The position numbers and the translations under genes are program-made. A stretch of DNA of 64,000 bases, taken from positions 1 to 64,000 of the forward strand of contig CAXGOB010000021.1 in assembly GCA_964011275.1 (NCBI GenBank), written 5' to 3'. The notes under the pieces are model-generated. The model ran no database searches and was not told where the DNA came from. It saw only the letters and a list, made by a program, of their open reading frames with translations. Positions 45,498 through 53,917 of this stretch are shown here, in pieces (the stretch's first letter is position 1; each line of letters starts with the position of its first letter). Source of the stretch: UBA7328 sp002471345 (GTDB taxonomy: Bacteria; Bacteroidota; Bacteroidia; Chitinophagales; Saprospiraceae).

Positions 45498-46085
45498 CTA
45501 TTTCTCTTTTTTCAATTTATTGATCTCATTCCATCTATCAATGAATTGAATTGCAGCAGCAAGCATCCTATCTGCATTATCTTTTCCTTTAGCAATCGTA
45601 GATGCTTTAGGATCCCGTTCTCCCCAACCCCAATGGGAGTCATTTCTCTTGTGAAAGTTTTCTTACCTGTATTCTCATCTTTAAGACCTTCAGCTAAGAA
45701 TGACAATTTTGATGTTGCATCATTTCCGATTACATCTGAGACTATAGCTTTGAGGTGATCTGGCAGGGAGAGATATGAGATTACAGCCTTGTCCATTTGG
45801 ACTAAACTAGACATGAGATATAGGGAATTAGAAGTCTCGGGAGTTCCTGCATGTCTGTCCAATAAAGTAATAGGTAGAAATGCAGATGATTTAAGATATG
45901 GTGAAATGGCTTGACTAAAACTAACTGCTATTGATGATGCAGTTTGATTGAAAGACTTAAACTTTATGGTGTTGTTCTTCCTAAGTTGTAAGTGACCCTA
46001 TATTGACCTCGATTAATGTCCTAAGACAATAGTCTAAGGCATCTTCTCCATTTGTTTTGTTGAATTGTGCCCTCTTACACTTACC
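45498..46085 (-). pseudogene. Frameshifted creatininase-like amidohydrolase remnant
   Basis: Leftward, one frame open from ~45997 reads ITLLDRHAGTPETS...LVQMDKA, strongly like the creatininase stretch HAGExETSxxLxLxPxLVxMDKA, then TPIGV. About 45626, in the run TCCCCAACCCCAA, the frame shifts: a lost T would restore GVWGERDPKASTIAKGKDN...FIDRWNEINKLKKEK, ending at a TAG at 45498. Upstream (beyond 45998) the frame is broken again, with a further helical fragment to ~46085. No catalytic N-terminal half remains. Family assignment rests on the short conserved stretches only. Whether the second break is one event or several is not clear. Confidence 0.5.
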
Positions 46086-46146
46086 AAAAAGGAATTTGAC
46101 TGATTATCAAAACGACTTCGTTAAAATTATAAGGTACGCGAATGTT

Positions 46147-47097
46147 TTACTTTATAGTGATGGTCTCTAAATGTGTTGGAATAATTATTTTAGTCGTAGG
46201 TGAAATCTCTTTTACATCTTCTATAAATGGATCAATTTTAGCAACTCCACGGTCTTGATTAAAACCATAAGGCACTCTAAAATTGTCCCAATGAATTGGA
46301 ATAATTATTTTAGGATAATTGGTAACATGGAGAAGGCGAGGTGTATAATTAAATATTCCTCTTTGTGACAGATTTACACCTGCAAGTAAAATATCAGCTT
46401 CTACTCTATGAAGCTCTCTTTCTATGAAATTCATAGACCCCATAGTAAGTACATTGTGATTTTTAAATCTAGCCAAAAACATTAATGACCCTCCTTCTAT
46501 GAATTCTGATACTTTGAGTGGAACTTTAGGAGGTTCGGTATACCTCCTTGAATCATGATAATGTTTATTCGCTAATGCAGAATGTATTCCAGGAAGCACT
46601 CTTACTGAAAAATTTTCAAATTGATAGTCTTCGCCACCTTGTACAGCATATAACTGTTCATCGGGTATACCGTATCCTCTTAACATATTGCAACCAGTCT
46701 CTGTGGCAATGACTTTTGCTCCTGTTTTTTTGGCTATGTAAGGTACATCAGCAATATGATCAAAATGGGAGTGATGGACTAAGATGAAATCTGCATGTCC
46801 AATAAGTGTATCAATGAGTTCGGTATCTGACTCATAGAAATCCTCTCTTTTGAATCCTCGTCTGTTGTCGTCTGGACTAATACTAGGGCCATCACCCAAT
46901 TTTATTCTTGATAAATATGGATCAATTAATACTGTAATATTTCCATCTTGTATTTCCCATCCAGCAGTTCCGAAATATTTCATTTTCAATTCTCCATCTT
47001 GCGCATTTATATCCATAGAAGAGAGGAATAAAAAAAGGAGTCCAAACAGAGAAAGCTTGGTAAAGAACTTGAACAACTGAACACGAAAATTTTTCAT
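46147..47097 (-). CDS. Metallo-beta-lactamase-fold hydrolase, UlaG-like, exported
   Basis: A 316-residue metal-dependent hydrolase with a signal peptide (LSLFGLLFLFLSSMDINAQ). The zinc site reads HHSHFDHIADV; other features are KYFGTAGWEIQDGNITVLIDPYLS, characteristic of the UlaG/lactonase-like branch, and a late IIIPIHWDNF. Substrate unknown. It lies 27 bases downstream of a RidA lipoprotein on the same strand, so co-expression is likely. Confidence 0.88.
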   Translation of the reverse strand: MKNFRVQLFKFFTKLSLFGLLFLFLSSMDINAQDGELKMKYFGTAGWEIQDGNITVLIDPYLSRIKLGDGPSISPDDNRRGFKREDFYESDTELIDTLIGHADFILVHHSHFDHIADVPYIAKKTGAKVIATETGCNMLRGYGIPDEQLYAVQGGEDYQFENFSVRVLPGIHSALANKHYHDSRRYTEPPKVPLKVSEFIEGGSLMFLARFKNHNVLTMGSMNFIERELHRVEADILLAGVNLSQRGIFNYTPRLLHVTNYPKIIIPIHWDNFRVPYGFNQDRGVAKIDPFIEDVKEISPTTKIIIPTHLETITIK

Positions 47098-47124
47098 TTT
47101 TTAACCTTATACTCACAAAGAGGA

Positions 47125-47688
47125 TTAATCATATACTTCTACAACCAATTCTATCTCTACACACTGCCCTCGTGGTAAAGAAGTCATACCTACAGCAGCT
47201 CTTGCATGCCTTCCTCTTTCTCCAAAAACTTTAACCATTAGATCAGAAAAACCATTAATTACTTTAGGTTGATCTATGAATGAGGGATCACAATTAACCA
47301 TACCCAAGACTTTAACAATACGCTTCACTTTCCTTAAGTCTCCCAACATTGTTTTTAAAACAGAGAGCTGATTGATAGCAGTTAATCTAGCACCTTCATA
47401 ACCTTGTTCTATTGTGACATCTTGACCAATTTTCCCTGTAATCTCGCTTCCATCTGCTCTTTTTGGCCCTTTCCCTGCTAAAAAAATGAGATTACCTGTC
47501 CTAACTCCATTGACGTAATTTGCTACAGGTTGAGGAGGACTAGGAAGCGTAATACCCAATTCTTTGAGTCGTTGTTCTGGGTTATAACTTTCCTCTATCA
47601 AGGATTTATTTGAACTGCAACTTGAGGTCAAAAAACCAAAAAGGACAAGACAAAAGGAATAGGAAAAAAGGGTCTTTAAAATATTCAA
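47125..47688 (-). CDS. RidA/YER057c-family lipoprotein
   Basis: A 187-residue lipoprotein (TSSCSSN lipobox after the leader) whose last ~130 residues are the RidA fold: YVNGVRTGNLIFLAGKGPKRADG, GYEGARLTAINQLSVLKTML, VKRIVKVLGMVNCDP and HARAAVGMTSLPRGQCVEIELVV. RidA hydrolyses reactive enamines in the cytoplasm; a secreted version probably has a different substrate. The conserved Arg and C-terminal Glu of the family are visible. It precedes the UlaG-like hydrolase. Confidence 0.9.
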   Translation of the reverse strand: MNILKTLFSYSFCLVLFGFLTSSCSSNKSLIEESYNPEQRLKELGITLPSPPQPVANYVNGVRTGNLIFLAGKGPKRADGSEITGKIGQDVTIEQGYEGARLTAINQLSVLKTMLGDLRKVKRIVKVLGMVNCDPSFIDQPKVINGFSDLMVKVFGERGRHARAAVGMTSLPRGQCVEIELVVEVYD

Positions 47689-47873
47689 AGCAATTTTTTT
47701 TATTAGTAGATCATGCCAAAATAGTGAGAAATATTAAAAGACCTAAATGTCATTCTGATTGGTTCTAGTCTCTCATCAAAAGAGGACAGAAGAATCATCG
47801 TATTATTATTATCGTGATACATCTTAGACCTTTTAATAAATTGCTTAATGATGTTGAAAAATTTACACCAGTT

Positions 47874-47890
47874 TCAGTTTATTAAACTGA
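47874..47890. promoter_or_regulatory. Palindrome, candidate operator upstream of PAS gene
   Basis: The 17-base perfect palindrome TCAGTTTATTAAACTGA lies 85 bases before the PAS gene. It is long enough to be a regulator site; no known consensus is matched. The rest of this 287-base gap shows nothing. Confidence 0.35.
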
Positions 47891-47975
47891 TGTCTAAATG
47901 ATATAGATCAATTGGTTCCTTTTTTTAGTATATTTAAAAAAAGAGTACTCTGAGACGAAACAGCTAAATTGAATC

Positions 47976-48371
47976 ATGTCCTCACATCAATTGGAAATAA
48001 TACTGAGCAGACAGCTCGCAGATTCTCTGTCGATACCCATTTTCTTAGTCGATCCAGATGGAAATCTGTTATTCTATAATGAACCTGCTGAAGAGTTATT
48101 AGGAAAGAGATTTGAAGAGACTGGTGCTCTGACAGTTGAGGAATGGAGTACAATGTTCAAACCGAACTATATAAACGGAGACCCGATGCCCCCTAAGCAT
48201 CTTCCCCTTGTAAAAACATTAGAGAATCACCAGCCTAATCATGGGTCCTTTTACATAAAAAATTTCAAGGATAAGACAATAAGGATCTCGGCAACTGCCT
48301 ATCCGATTATTGGAAGACCTGATCGATTCTTAGGTGCAATGTCCATGTTTTGGAAAAATGAAGGTTCATGA
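47976..48371 (+). CDS. Stand-alone PAS-domain protein
   Basis: A 131-residue protein consisting essentially of one PAS fold: SLSIPIFLVDPDGNLLFYNEPAEELLGKRF, and the closing ISATAYPIIGRPDRFLGAMSMFW, which is a standard PAS core end. No kinase, cyclase or other output domain. The stop overlaps the next start (ATGA), so the output partner is likely the metallo-beta-lactamase protein encoded next. Confidence 0.85.
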   Translation: MSSHQLEIILSRQLADSLSIPIFLVDPDGNLLFYNEPAEELLGKRFEETGALTVEEWSTMFKPNYINGDPMPPKHLPLVKTLENHQPNHGSFYIKNFKDKTIRISATAYPIIGRPDRFLGAMSMFWKNEGS

Positions 48372-49210
48372 AAATCACTATATGGGGAGCCCGAGGATCT
48401 TTACCTTCACCTAGTCCAGAGACAAATGAAGTAGGTGGTAACACGTCGTGCGTGCAAGTAGAGAGTGATGATACAATGATAGTACTGGATGCAGGATCTG
48501 GAATACAGAGACTGAATGGAAATGTTCCATCACATATCAAACAAATAGATATTCTTTTGACTCACTTGCACTTGGATCATATCATGGGTCTAGGCTTCTT
48601 TTCAGTGCTATACAATCCAAAAATGGTAGTGAATATTTGGGGCCCAACAGGAGTGAATTTTGATCTTGAAAGTAGACTAACTCGATATCTATCGCCTCCT
48701 CTTTTTCCAATTCGGCTCAAAGATCTTCCTTGCCAATTGAATCTATTTGAAGTAAATCACAGCGCTTTTAATATAGGTGACCTTAAAATAAGTTCTGCAT
48801 ATGTCTGTCATCCAGGTCCAACTTTGGGTTTTAGGATAGAAGGTCCTTCTGGGATTCTTACATATATTCCAGATCATGAACCTTCACTAGGATCATCCAA
48901 TTTTCCAAATGTTCCTGAATGGACATCCGGCTGTTCTCTGGCTCAAAATTCTGATATACTCCTTCATGATGCCCAATATACTAGTGATGAGTACAAGACT
49001 AGAATTGGCTGGGGGCATAGTACTATGAAAGATGCTATTCTATTTGCAGAGATGAGCAAAACTAAGAAGTTGCTTTTTTTTCATCATGATCCTGGTCGTA
49101 CTGATAATCACTTAAACAGCCTATTGAAAAAAGAAATAAATTCACATCCTGTAGATTTCGAAATAGGTCTTGCTTCAGAAGGAGATCAGTTTATTATTGG
49201 CGAATACTAA
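48368..49210 (+). CDS. Metallo-beta-lactamase-fold protein (cyclic-phosphodiesterase-like)
   Basis: A 280-residue hydrolase with KITIWGARGSLPSPSPETNEVGGNTSCV, a start shared by RNase Z/cAMP-phosphodiesterase-like members, metal site LTHLHLDHIMGLGFF, DHEPS and HHDPGRTD. Such proteins often act on phosphodiesters. It overlaps the PAS gene by 4 bases, so synthesis of the pair is coupled. A PAS-regulated phosphodiesterase or hydrolase is the simplest hypothesis. Confidence 0.85.
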   Translation: MKITIWGARGSLPSPSPETNEVGGNTSCVQVESDDTMIVLDAGSGIQRLNGNVPSHIKQIDILLTHLHLDHIMGLGFFSVLYNPKMVVNIWGPTGVNFDLESRLTRYLSPPLFPIRLKDLPCQLNLFEVNHSAFNIGDLKISSAYVCHPGPTLGFRIEGPSGILTYIPDHEPSLGSSNFPNVPEWTSGCSLAQNSDILLHDAQYTSDEYKTRIGWGHSTMKDAILFAEMSKTKKLLFFHHDPGRTDNHLNSLLKKEINSHPVDFEIGLASEGDQFIIGEY

Positions 49211-49292
49211 ATATTTCTAACCTTTCTTAAAAGGGTCATTCAATAGATAAACTCCTATATTCATTTTTTTAAAAGAGGAAATAATTTTATCC

Positions 49293-50513
49293 ATGAGCAA
49301 GACGATTCAGGTTCTTCTAGCGCTGATTATTGGTTTGACAATTGGAGTTGTAACTTCTATATCAGAAGCTTCCTTTTTAAAGTCCTTTGCAGAAATAGGA
49401 ACCCCTATTGGTAAATTATGGGTAAATTCTATACGCATGACTGTGATACCCTTGGTGGTGTCATTATTGGTTTCAGGTATAGCATCACCTTCTTCAAGAA
49501 ATGTAGGGAGAGTGGGGCTAAAAGCCTTTATATGGTTTGTAATTTTAGTTACAGGGAGTAGTCTGTTCACAGCCGTTGCAGCACCTTCTCTTTTGAATCT
49601 TGGAAGTATAGATGTCGATATGACAAACCTTTTACCCGATTCAGAAGTTACAACACAAGTAGATTTGCCTCTATTTCGAGATTGGATAGTAGAATTGATC
49701 CCTTCAAATCCCATAGCCGCTGCATCAGAAGGAGCTATGTTACCTCTGATAATTTTCACCGTGTTTTTTGCCATGGCCATTACTAAGATTGAGAATAATC
49801 ATAGAATGAATTTAGTAGGTTTTTTTGATGCTATTTCAAAAGCGATGTTAGTCATTGTAGGCTGGATTCTTTATGTAGCCCCTGTTGGAGTTTTCTTTTT
49901 GGTGTTGCCTTTGGCAGCTAATTCCGGAATTGACCTAGTATTTGCCATGGGATGGTTCCTAATTGTAGCATGTGGACTAATCACTCTAAGTATTTTAGCA
50001 CTTTATCCACTTACTTCCTTTTTCGGAAAAGTTTCCATCACAGAGTTTGCTCGAGCATGTGCTCCAGCTCAGGCCATTGGATTCAGTACTAGATCGTCCT
50101 TAGCGTCCTTACCCGCAATGGTTGAGGCATCTGACAACTACCTAAAATTGCCAGCAAGTGTGAGTGGTATTGTATTACCAATAGCTGTAGCACTTCTGAA
50201 GTTCGCATCCCCTATTGCCCGTGGCACTGGTACTTTCTTTATTGCCTCTATATATGGCATTGATCTAGGATTTATAGAGATCATGACTATTATGGCTGCT
50301 ATTGGAGCTTTGAGTTTCTATTCTCCAGGGGTTCCTAGTGGAGGTCTATTTATTATGACTCCTGTATATATATCTCTTGGCTTACCTGTGGAAGGCATAG
50401 GACTTTTGATTGCTTTAGATCTAATACCAGATATGTTCATCACCACTGCAAATGTGACAGCTGATATGAGTGTAGCGACGATATTAGGAAATAGTGATAT
50501 TGGTAAGAATTAA
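49293..50513 (+). CDS. Dicarboxylate/cation symporter (DAACS family)
   Basis: A 406-residue inner-membrane transporter with ~8 TM helices. Seen: the N-terminal helix, LWVNSIRMTVIPLVVSLLVSGIA, the hairpin TRSSLASLPAMVEASDNYLKLPASVSGIVLPIAVALLKFASPI, and FFIASIYGIDLGFIEIMTIM. GltP/DctA-type proteins import acidic amino acids or C4-dicarboxylates with H+ or Na+. Next gene, icd, is a TCA enzyme, but is separated by 319 bases. Confidence 0.92.
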   Translation: MSKTIQVLLALIIGLTIGVVTSISEASFLKSFAEIGTPIGKLWVNSIRMTVIPLVVSLLVSGIASPSSRNVGRVGLKAFIWFVILVTGSSLFTAVAAPSLLNLGSIDVDMTNLLPDSEVTTQVDLPLFRDWIVELIPSNPIAAASEGAMLPLIIFTVFFAMAITKIENNHRMNLVGFFDAISKAMLVIVGWILYVAPVGVFFLVLPLAANSGIDLVFAMGWFLIVACGLITLSILALYPLTSFFGKVSITEFARACAPAQAIGFSTRSSLASLPAMVEASDNYLKLPASVSGIVLPIAVALLKFASPIARGTGTFFIASIYGIDLGFIEIMTIMAAIGALSFYSPGVPSGGLFIMTPVYISLGLPVEGIGLLIALDLIPDMFITTANVTADMSVATILGNSDIGKN

Positions 50514-50832
50514 TCAATTTCAATAGATTGGAAGTTGATTCATTTTATATCTGAACTAAGAGTTAAAATCACTCCTATATTAATGGTATAACAAAACCAT
50601 TACTCAATTCATCATATTACTGAATTATTTACCTTTGCAGCCCGTTAGCAATAAGCAACTTATTTGATTACTATTTTCAAATAAAATAAATGAGAGGTAT
50701 AAGGATTGTAACCAGCACTAGGTGCAAACTTACTGTGCTTAAAAATCCAATTGTCCCTTTCCTAAATTAAGCTTTCGGCAATAAATAATTTAGGGTAATT
50801 CCCTTCTCACTTTGACAAAAGATCAAGCATAA
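50514..50832. other. Leader region of isocitrate dehydrogenase gene
   Basis: 319 bases without a gene. It holds a TACCTTTG promoter element at 50630-50637 (described separately) and an 8-bp inverted repeat CCTAAATT/AATTTAGG at 50761-50794, 39 bases before the start. It implies a 5' leader near 190 bases. No known riboswitch consensus is recognised. Confidence 0.4.
50630..50637 (+). promoter_or_regulatory. Candidate -7 element for icd
   Basis: TACCTTTG matches the Bacteroidota -7 consensus TAnnTTTG perfectly, followed by the usual GCA. No clear TTTG lies 19-21 bases upstream, so strength is uncertain. Confidence 0.45.
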
Positions 50833-53052
50833 ATGGCGAAAATAATTTACACTAAAACCGATGAAGCTCCAGCTTTGGCTACTCAATCATTTCTCCCTAT
50901 TGTACAGGCATTTTCAAAACCTGCAGGAGTAAATCTTGAAATCAAGGACATTTCCCTTGCTGGGCGAATCCTATCTCGCTTTCCAGATTTTTTAAATGAG
51001 GGCCAAAAAGTATCGGATGACCTTGCCTACCTAGGAGAGCTGGCCAAGACCCCTGAAGCCAACATCATTAAATTACCAAATATTTCTGCCTCAGTCCCTC
51101 AGCTCAAAGCTGCAATTGAAGAATTACAAGCTAAAGGATTTGCACTTCCGGAATATCCTGAAGAACCCTCCAGCGACCTGGAACAGGATATAAAATCTCG
51201 CTATGACAAAATCAAAGGAAGTGCAGTAAATCCTGTTCTTCGAGAAGGAAATTCAGACCGTCGTGCCCCCCGTGCAGTAAAGGAATATGCTAAAAACAAT
51301 CCTCATTTTATGGGAAAATGGTCGGCAGACTCCAAGTCACATGTGGCTACTATGGATGCTGGAGACTTCAAGGCCAATGAGCAATCCGTTACTATATCGG
51401 AAGCTACCACAGTGCGCATAGAGCATGTTTCATCTGACGATCAGACTACAATCTTAAAGGATAACCTGGCTCTACTTGCAGGTGAAGTGATCGACGGAAC
51501 GGTAATGAACCTCAAGGCTCTACTTAATTTCCTTGAAACTCAGGTGGCAGATGCCAAAGCAAAGGGTGTACTTTATTCTTTGCATATGAAAGCTACAATG
51601 ATGAAGGTTTCTGACCCCATCATTTTTGGCCATGCTGTTCGGGTGTTTTACAATGACGTTTTCAAAAACCACGCTACAGTATTGGAGGATCTCGGTGTCG
51701 ATGTAAACAATGGCTTTGGTGACCTGATTGAAAAAATAGAGGAATTGTCTGCTGACCAAAAAGCTGCAATTGAAGCAGACATCAAGGCCGCTTATGCAAA
51801 AGGGCCAGATATGGCAATGGTTAACTCCGACAAAGGAATTACAAATCTTCATGTACCTAGTGACATCATAATAGATGCATCTATGCCTGCAATGATCCGT
51901 CAGTCCGGACAAATGTGGAACTGGAATGGAAAAACCCAGGACACCAAAGCAGTTATCCCCGATAGCAGTTATGCTAGCTTATATGAAGTTACCATTGCAT
52001 TCTGTAAGGAACATGGCGCATTCGATCCTACAACTATGGGAACTACTCCAAATGTGGGGCTCATGGCTCAAAAAGCCGAAGAATATGGGTCTCATGACAA
52101 AACTTTCGAAATCGAATCTAACGGAATAGTTCGAGTGGTCGATCCTTCTGGAAATGTATTGATACAACATGAAGTAGAGACTGGAGACATCTGGCGTATG
52201 TGTCAAGTGAAAGATGCCCCAGTTCAGGATTGGGTAAAACTTGCAGTTTCTCGTGCACGAGCCACAGGAAATCCAGCAGTTTTTTGGTTAGACGAAAATC
52301 GTGCTCATGATGCCGAATTGATTAAAAAAGTAAATGTCTACTTGAAAAACCATGATACCAATGGTCTTGATATTCATATCATGTCAGTGGCTGATGCTAC
52401 GCTCTTCACCTTGAAAAGAGTCAAAGCTGGTCAGGATACTATTTCAGTTACAGGAAATGTCCTTCGTGACTACCTTACCGACCTCTTCCCTATTCTTGAA
52501 CTAGGGACCAGTGCAAAAATGCTTTCTATCGTTCCCCTGATGAATGGAGGAGGCTTATTTGAAACTGGTGCAGGAGGATCTGCCCCTAAACACGTACAGC
52601 AATTCAATTCTGAAGGTCATCTTCGCTGGGATTCTTTAGGAGAATTTTTAGCATTAGCTGAATCCTTAGAAAAATATGCAGATTTTACCAACAATTCGAA
52701 AGCCAGTATACTTGCTAAAACTTTGGATGAAGCAAATGTTGAGTATTTGCTTAACAGCAAATCTCCATCACGCAAGGTAAATGAGATAGATAATCGAGGA
52801 AGTCACTTTTATCTGGCAACTTATTGGGCACAAGGCCTAGCGAAGCAAAATGATGACTCTGAATTAAAGGCGATCTTTAGTAAAGTAGCCGAAGATTTGG
52901 TAGCAAATGAGGATAAGATTAATTCAGAACTATTAGGTGCCCAAGGGTCTCCTGCAGATGTAGGTGGCTACTATGATCCAATAGATGCAGAAGCTGCAAA
53001 ACAAATGCGTCCTAGTGAAACCCTAAATGCGATAATGGGTAGCATTGGATAA
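50833..53052 (+). CDS. icd: Monomeric NADP-dependent isocitrate dehydrogenase
   Basis: Converts isocitrate to 2-oxoglutarate with NADP+. At 739 residues it is of the monomeric (IDH-II) type, unrelated in size to dimeric Icd. Seen: YTKTDEAPALATQSFLPIVQ at the start, NSDKGITNLHVPSDIIIDASM, FDPTTMGTTPNVGLMAQKAEEYGSHDK, VFWLDENRAHDAELIKKV and MNGGGLFETGAGGSAPKHV. Codons differ from neighbours: CGT/CGC for arginine and more G/C-ending codons, as seen in highly expressed or recently acquired genes. A strong terminator follows. Confidence 0.96.
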   Translation: MAKIIYTKTDEAPALATQSFLPIVQAFSKPAGVNLEIKDISLAGRILSRFPDFLNEGQKVSDDLAYLGELAKTPEANIIKLPNISASVPQLKAAIEELQAKGFALPEYPEEPSSDLEQDIKSRYDKIKGSAVNPVLREGNSDRRAPRAVKEYAKNNPHFMGKWSADSKSHVATMDAGDFKANEQSVTISEATTVRIEHVSSDDQTTILKDNLALLAGEVIDGTVMNLKALLNFLETQVADAKAKGVLYSLHMKATMMKVSDPIIFGHAVRVFYNDVFKNHATVLEDLGVDVNNGFGDLIEKIEELSADQKAAIEADIKAAYAKGPDMAMVNSDKGITNLHVPSDIIIDASMPAMIRQSGQMWNWNGKTQDTKAVIPDSSYASLYEVTIAFCKEHGAFDPTTMGTTPNVGLMAQKAEEYGSHDKTFEIESNGIVRVVDPSGNVLIQHEVETGDIWRMCQVKDAPVQDWVKLAVSRARATGNPAVFWLDENRAHDAELIKKVNVYLKNHDTNGLDIHIMSVADATLFTLKRVKAGQDTISVTGNVLRDYLTDLFPILELGTSAKMLSIVPLMNGGGLFETGAGGSAPKHVQQFNSEGHLRWDSLGEFLALAESLEKYADFTNNSKASILAKTLDEANVEYLLNSKSPSRKVNEIDNRGSHFYLATYWAQGLAKQNDDSELKAIFSKVAEDLVANEDKINSELLGAQGSPADVGGYYDPIDAEAAKQMRPSETLNAIMGSIG

Positions 53053-53124
53053 ATTTAAAATGTTCTGAATTTGGTAATAGGTTCATTTACAATATGTAAT
53101 GTTATCAAGTTTTTAGAAAATAAG

Positions 53125-53158
53125 AACGGGGATAAAGTGAATGCTTTATCCCCGTTTT
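53125..53158 (+). terminator. Rho-independent terminator after icd
   Basis: Perfect 13-bp stem AACGGGGATAAAG / CTTTATCCCCGTT, 6-base loop, TTTT tail. It could work on both strands, as the upstream arm is preceded by A-rich sequence. Confidence 0.92.
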
Positions 53159-53240
53159 CTATACAGATGGCCCTAGACAATATTATCATCTCAAACTGTC
53201 TTTCGACCAATCATTTCCTCCAACCTTGGCCAGGTCTAAT

Positions 53241-53267
53241 CTATTAAACTTAAAGTTTATTTAATAG
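53241..53267. promoter_or_regulatory. Nested dyad upstream of metallopeptidase lipoprotein
   Basis: TAAACTT-A-AAGTTTA (53245-53259) lies inside CTATTAA (53241-53247)...TTAATAG (53261-53267), two overlapping inverted repeats. Possible operator; no consensus known. AT richness weakens the claim. Confidence 0.3.
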
Positions 53268-53389
53268 AATAATAATTGACACTTTTCAATGGTTTAAGTC
53301 TACTCAAGTATAAAACTCAATCATTCCTCAAAAAGAAATTTATAGTAGTATTCATACTCTTTTTAACTTTTTTCAAACCCACTGTAACT

Positions 53390-53917
53390 ATGAATACTTT
53401 AAAATTGAAAATTTTTATAGCCCTTACAGCTGTAGCCTTAGTGTCATGTCAAGATGATCTCGGCTTAGCTTCAACCTTACCAGATGGAATGGAAATCAAT
53501 AACTCTTTCCCAGCTGTAGAGAATGCCCTCTGGCCTTATTTTCAAAGTTTTGAAAAAGCTGCTTTAGAACAAGGACTAGTAGTTGATTTGGTTGCTCAGA
53601 ATATAAAAGGTTCTATAATGCCTATTGACGAAGCGAATGTAGTTGGAAGTTGTACCTATGGTGGATTCTCTCCAGGTGAAATCGTTATTGACCAGCAATT
53701 CTGGTCTAGAGCAAATTACTATGCTAAAGAAATGGTGGTTTTCCATGAGCTTGGACATTGTTTTCTTTTTAGGGATCATCTAGAAGGAAAAAGGCCAAAT
53801 GGCAGTTGCATTAGTATCATGAGAAGCGGACTGGAACAATGCAGAGATATTTATAGCAGTACGACTAAAGATTACTACGTTCAAGAGCTCTTTTCAGTGA
53901 ATAATAGATCATTTTAG
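53390..53917 (+). CDS. Small zincin-type metallopeptidase lipoprotein
   Basis: A 175-residue lipoprotein from the ATG at 53390 (lipobox LVSC after KLKIFIALTAVA); a longer frame from 53276 would add a second hydrophobic stretch and is less likely. The motif FHELGHCFLFRDH is a zincin signature (HExxH with a following Asp-His), as in small Bacteroidota metallopeptidases of unknown substrate. Four Cys may form disulfides. Its last 9 bases overlap the convergent symporter gene. Confidence 0.75.
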   Translation: MNTLKLKIFIALTAVALVSCQDDLGLASTLPDGMEINNSFPAVENALWPYFQSFEKAALEQGLVVDLVAQNIKGSIMPIDEANVVGSCTYGGFSPGEIVIDQQFWSRANYYAKEMVVFHELGHCFLFRDHLEGKRPNGSCISIMRSGLEQCRDIYSSTTKDYYVQELFSVNNRSF

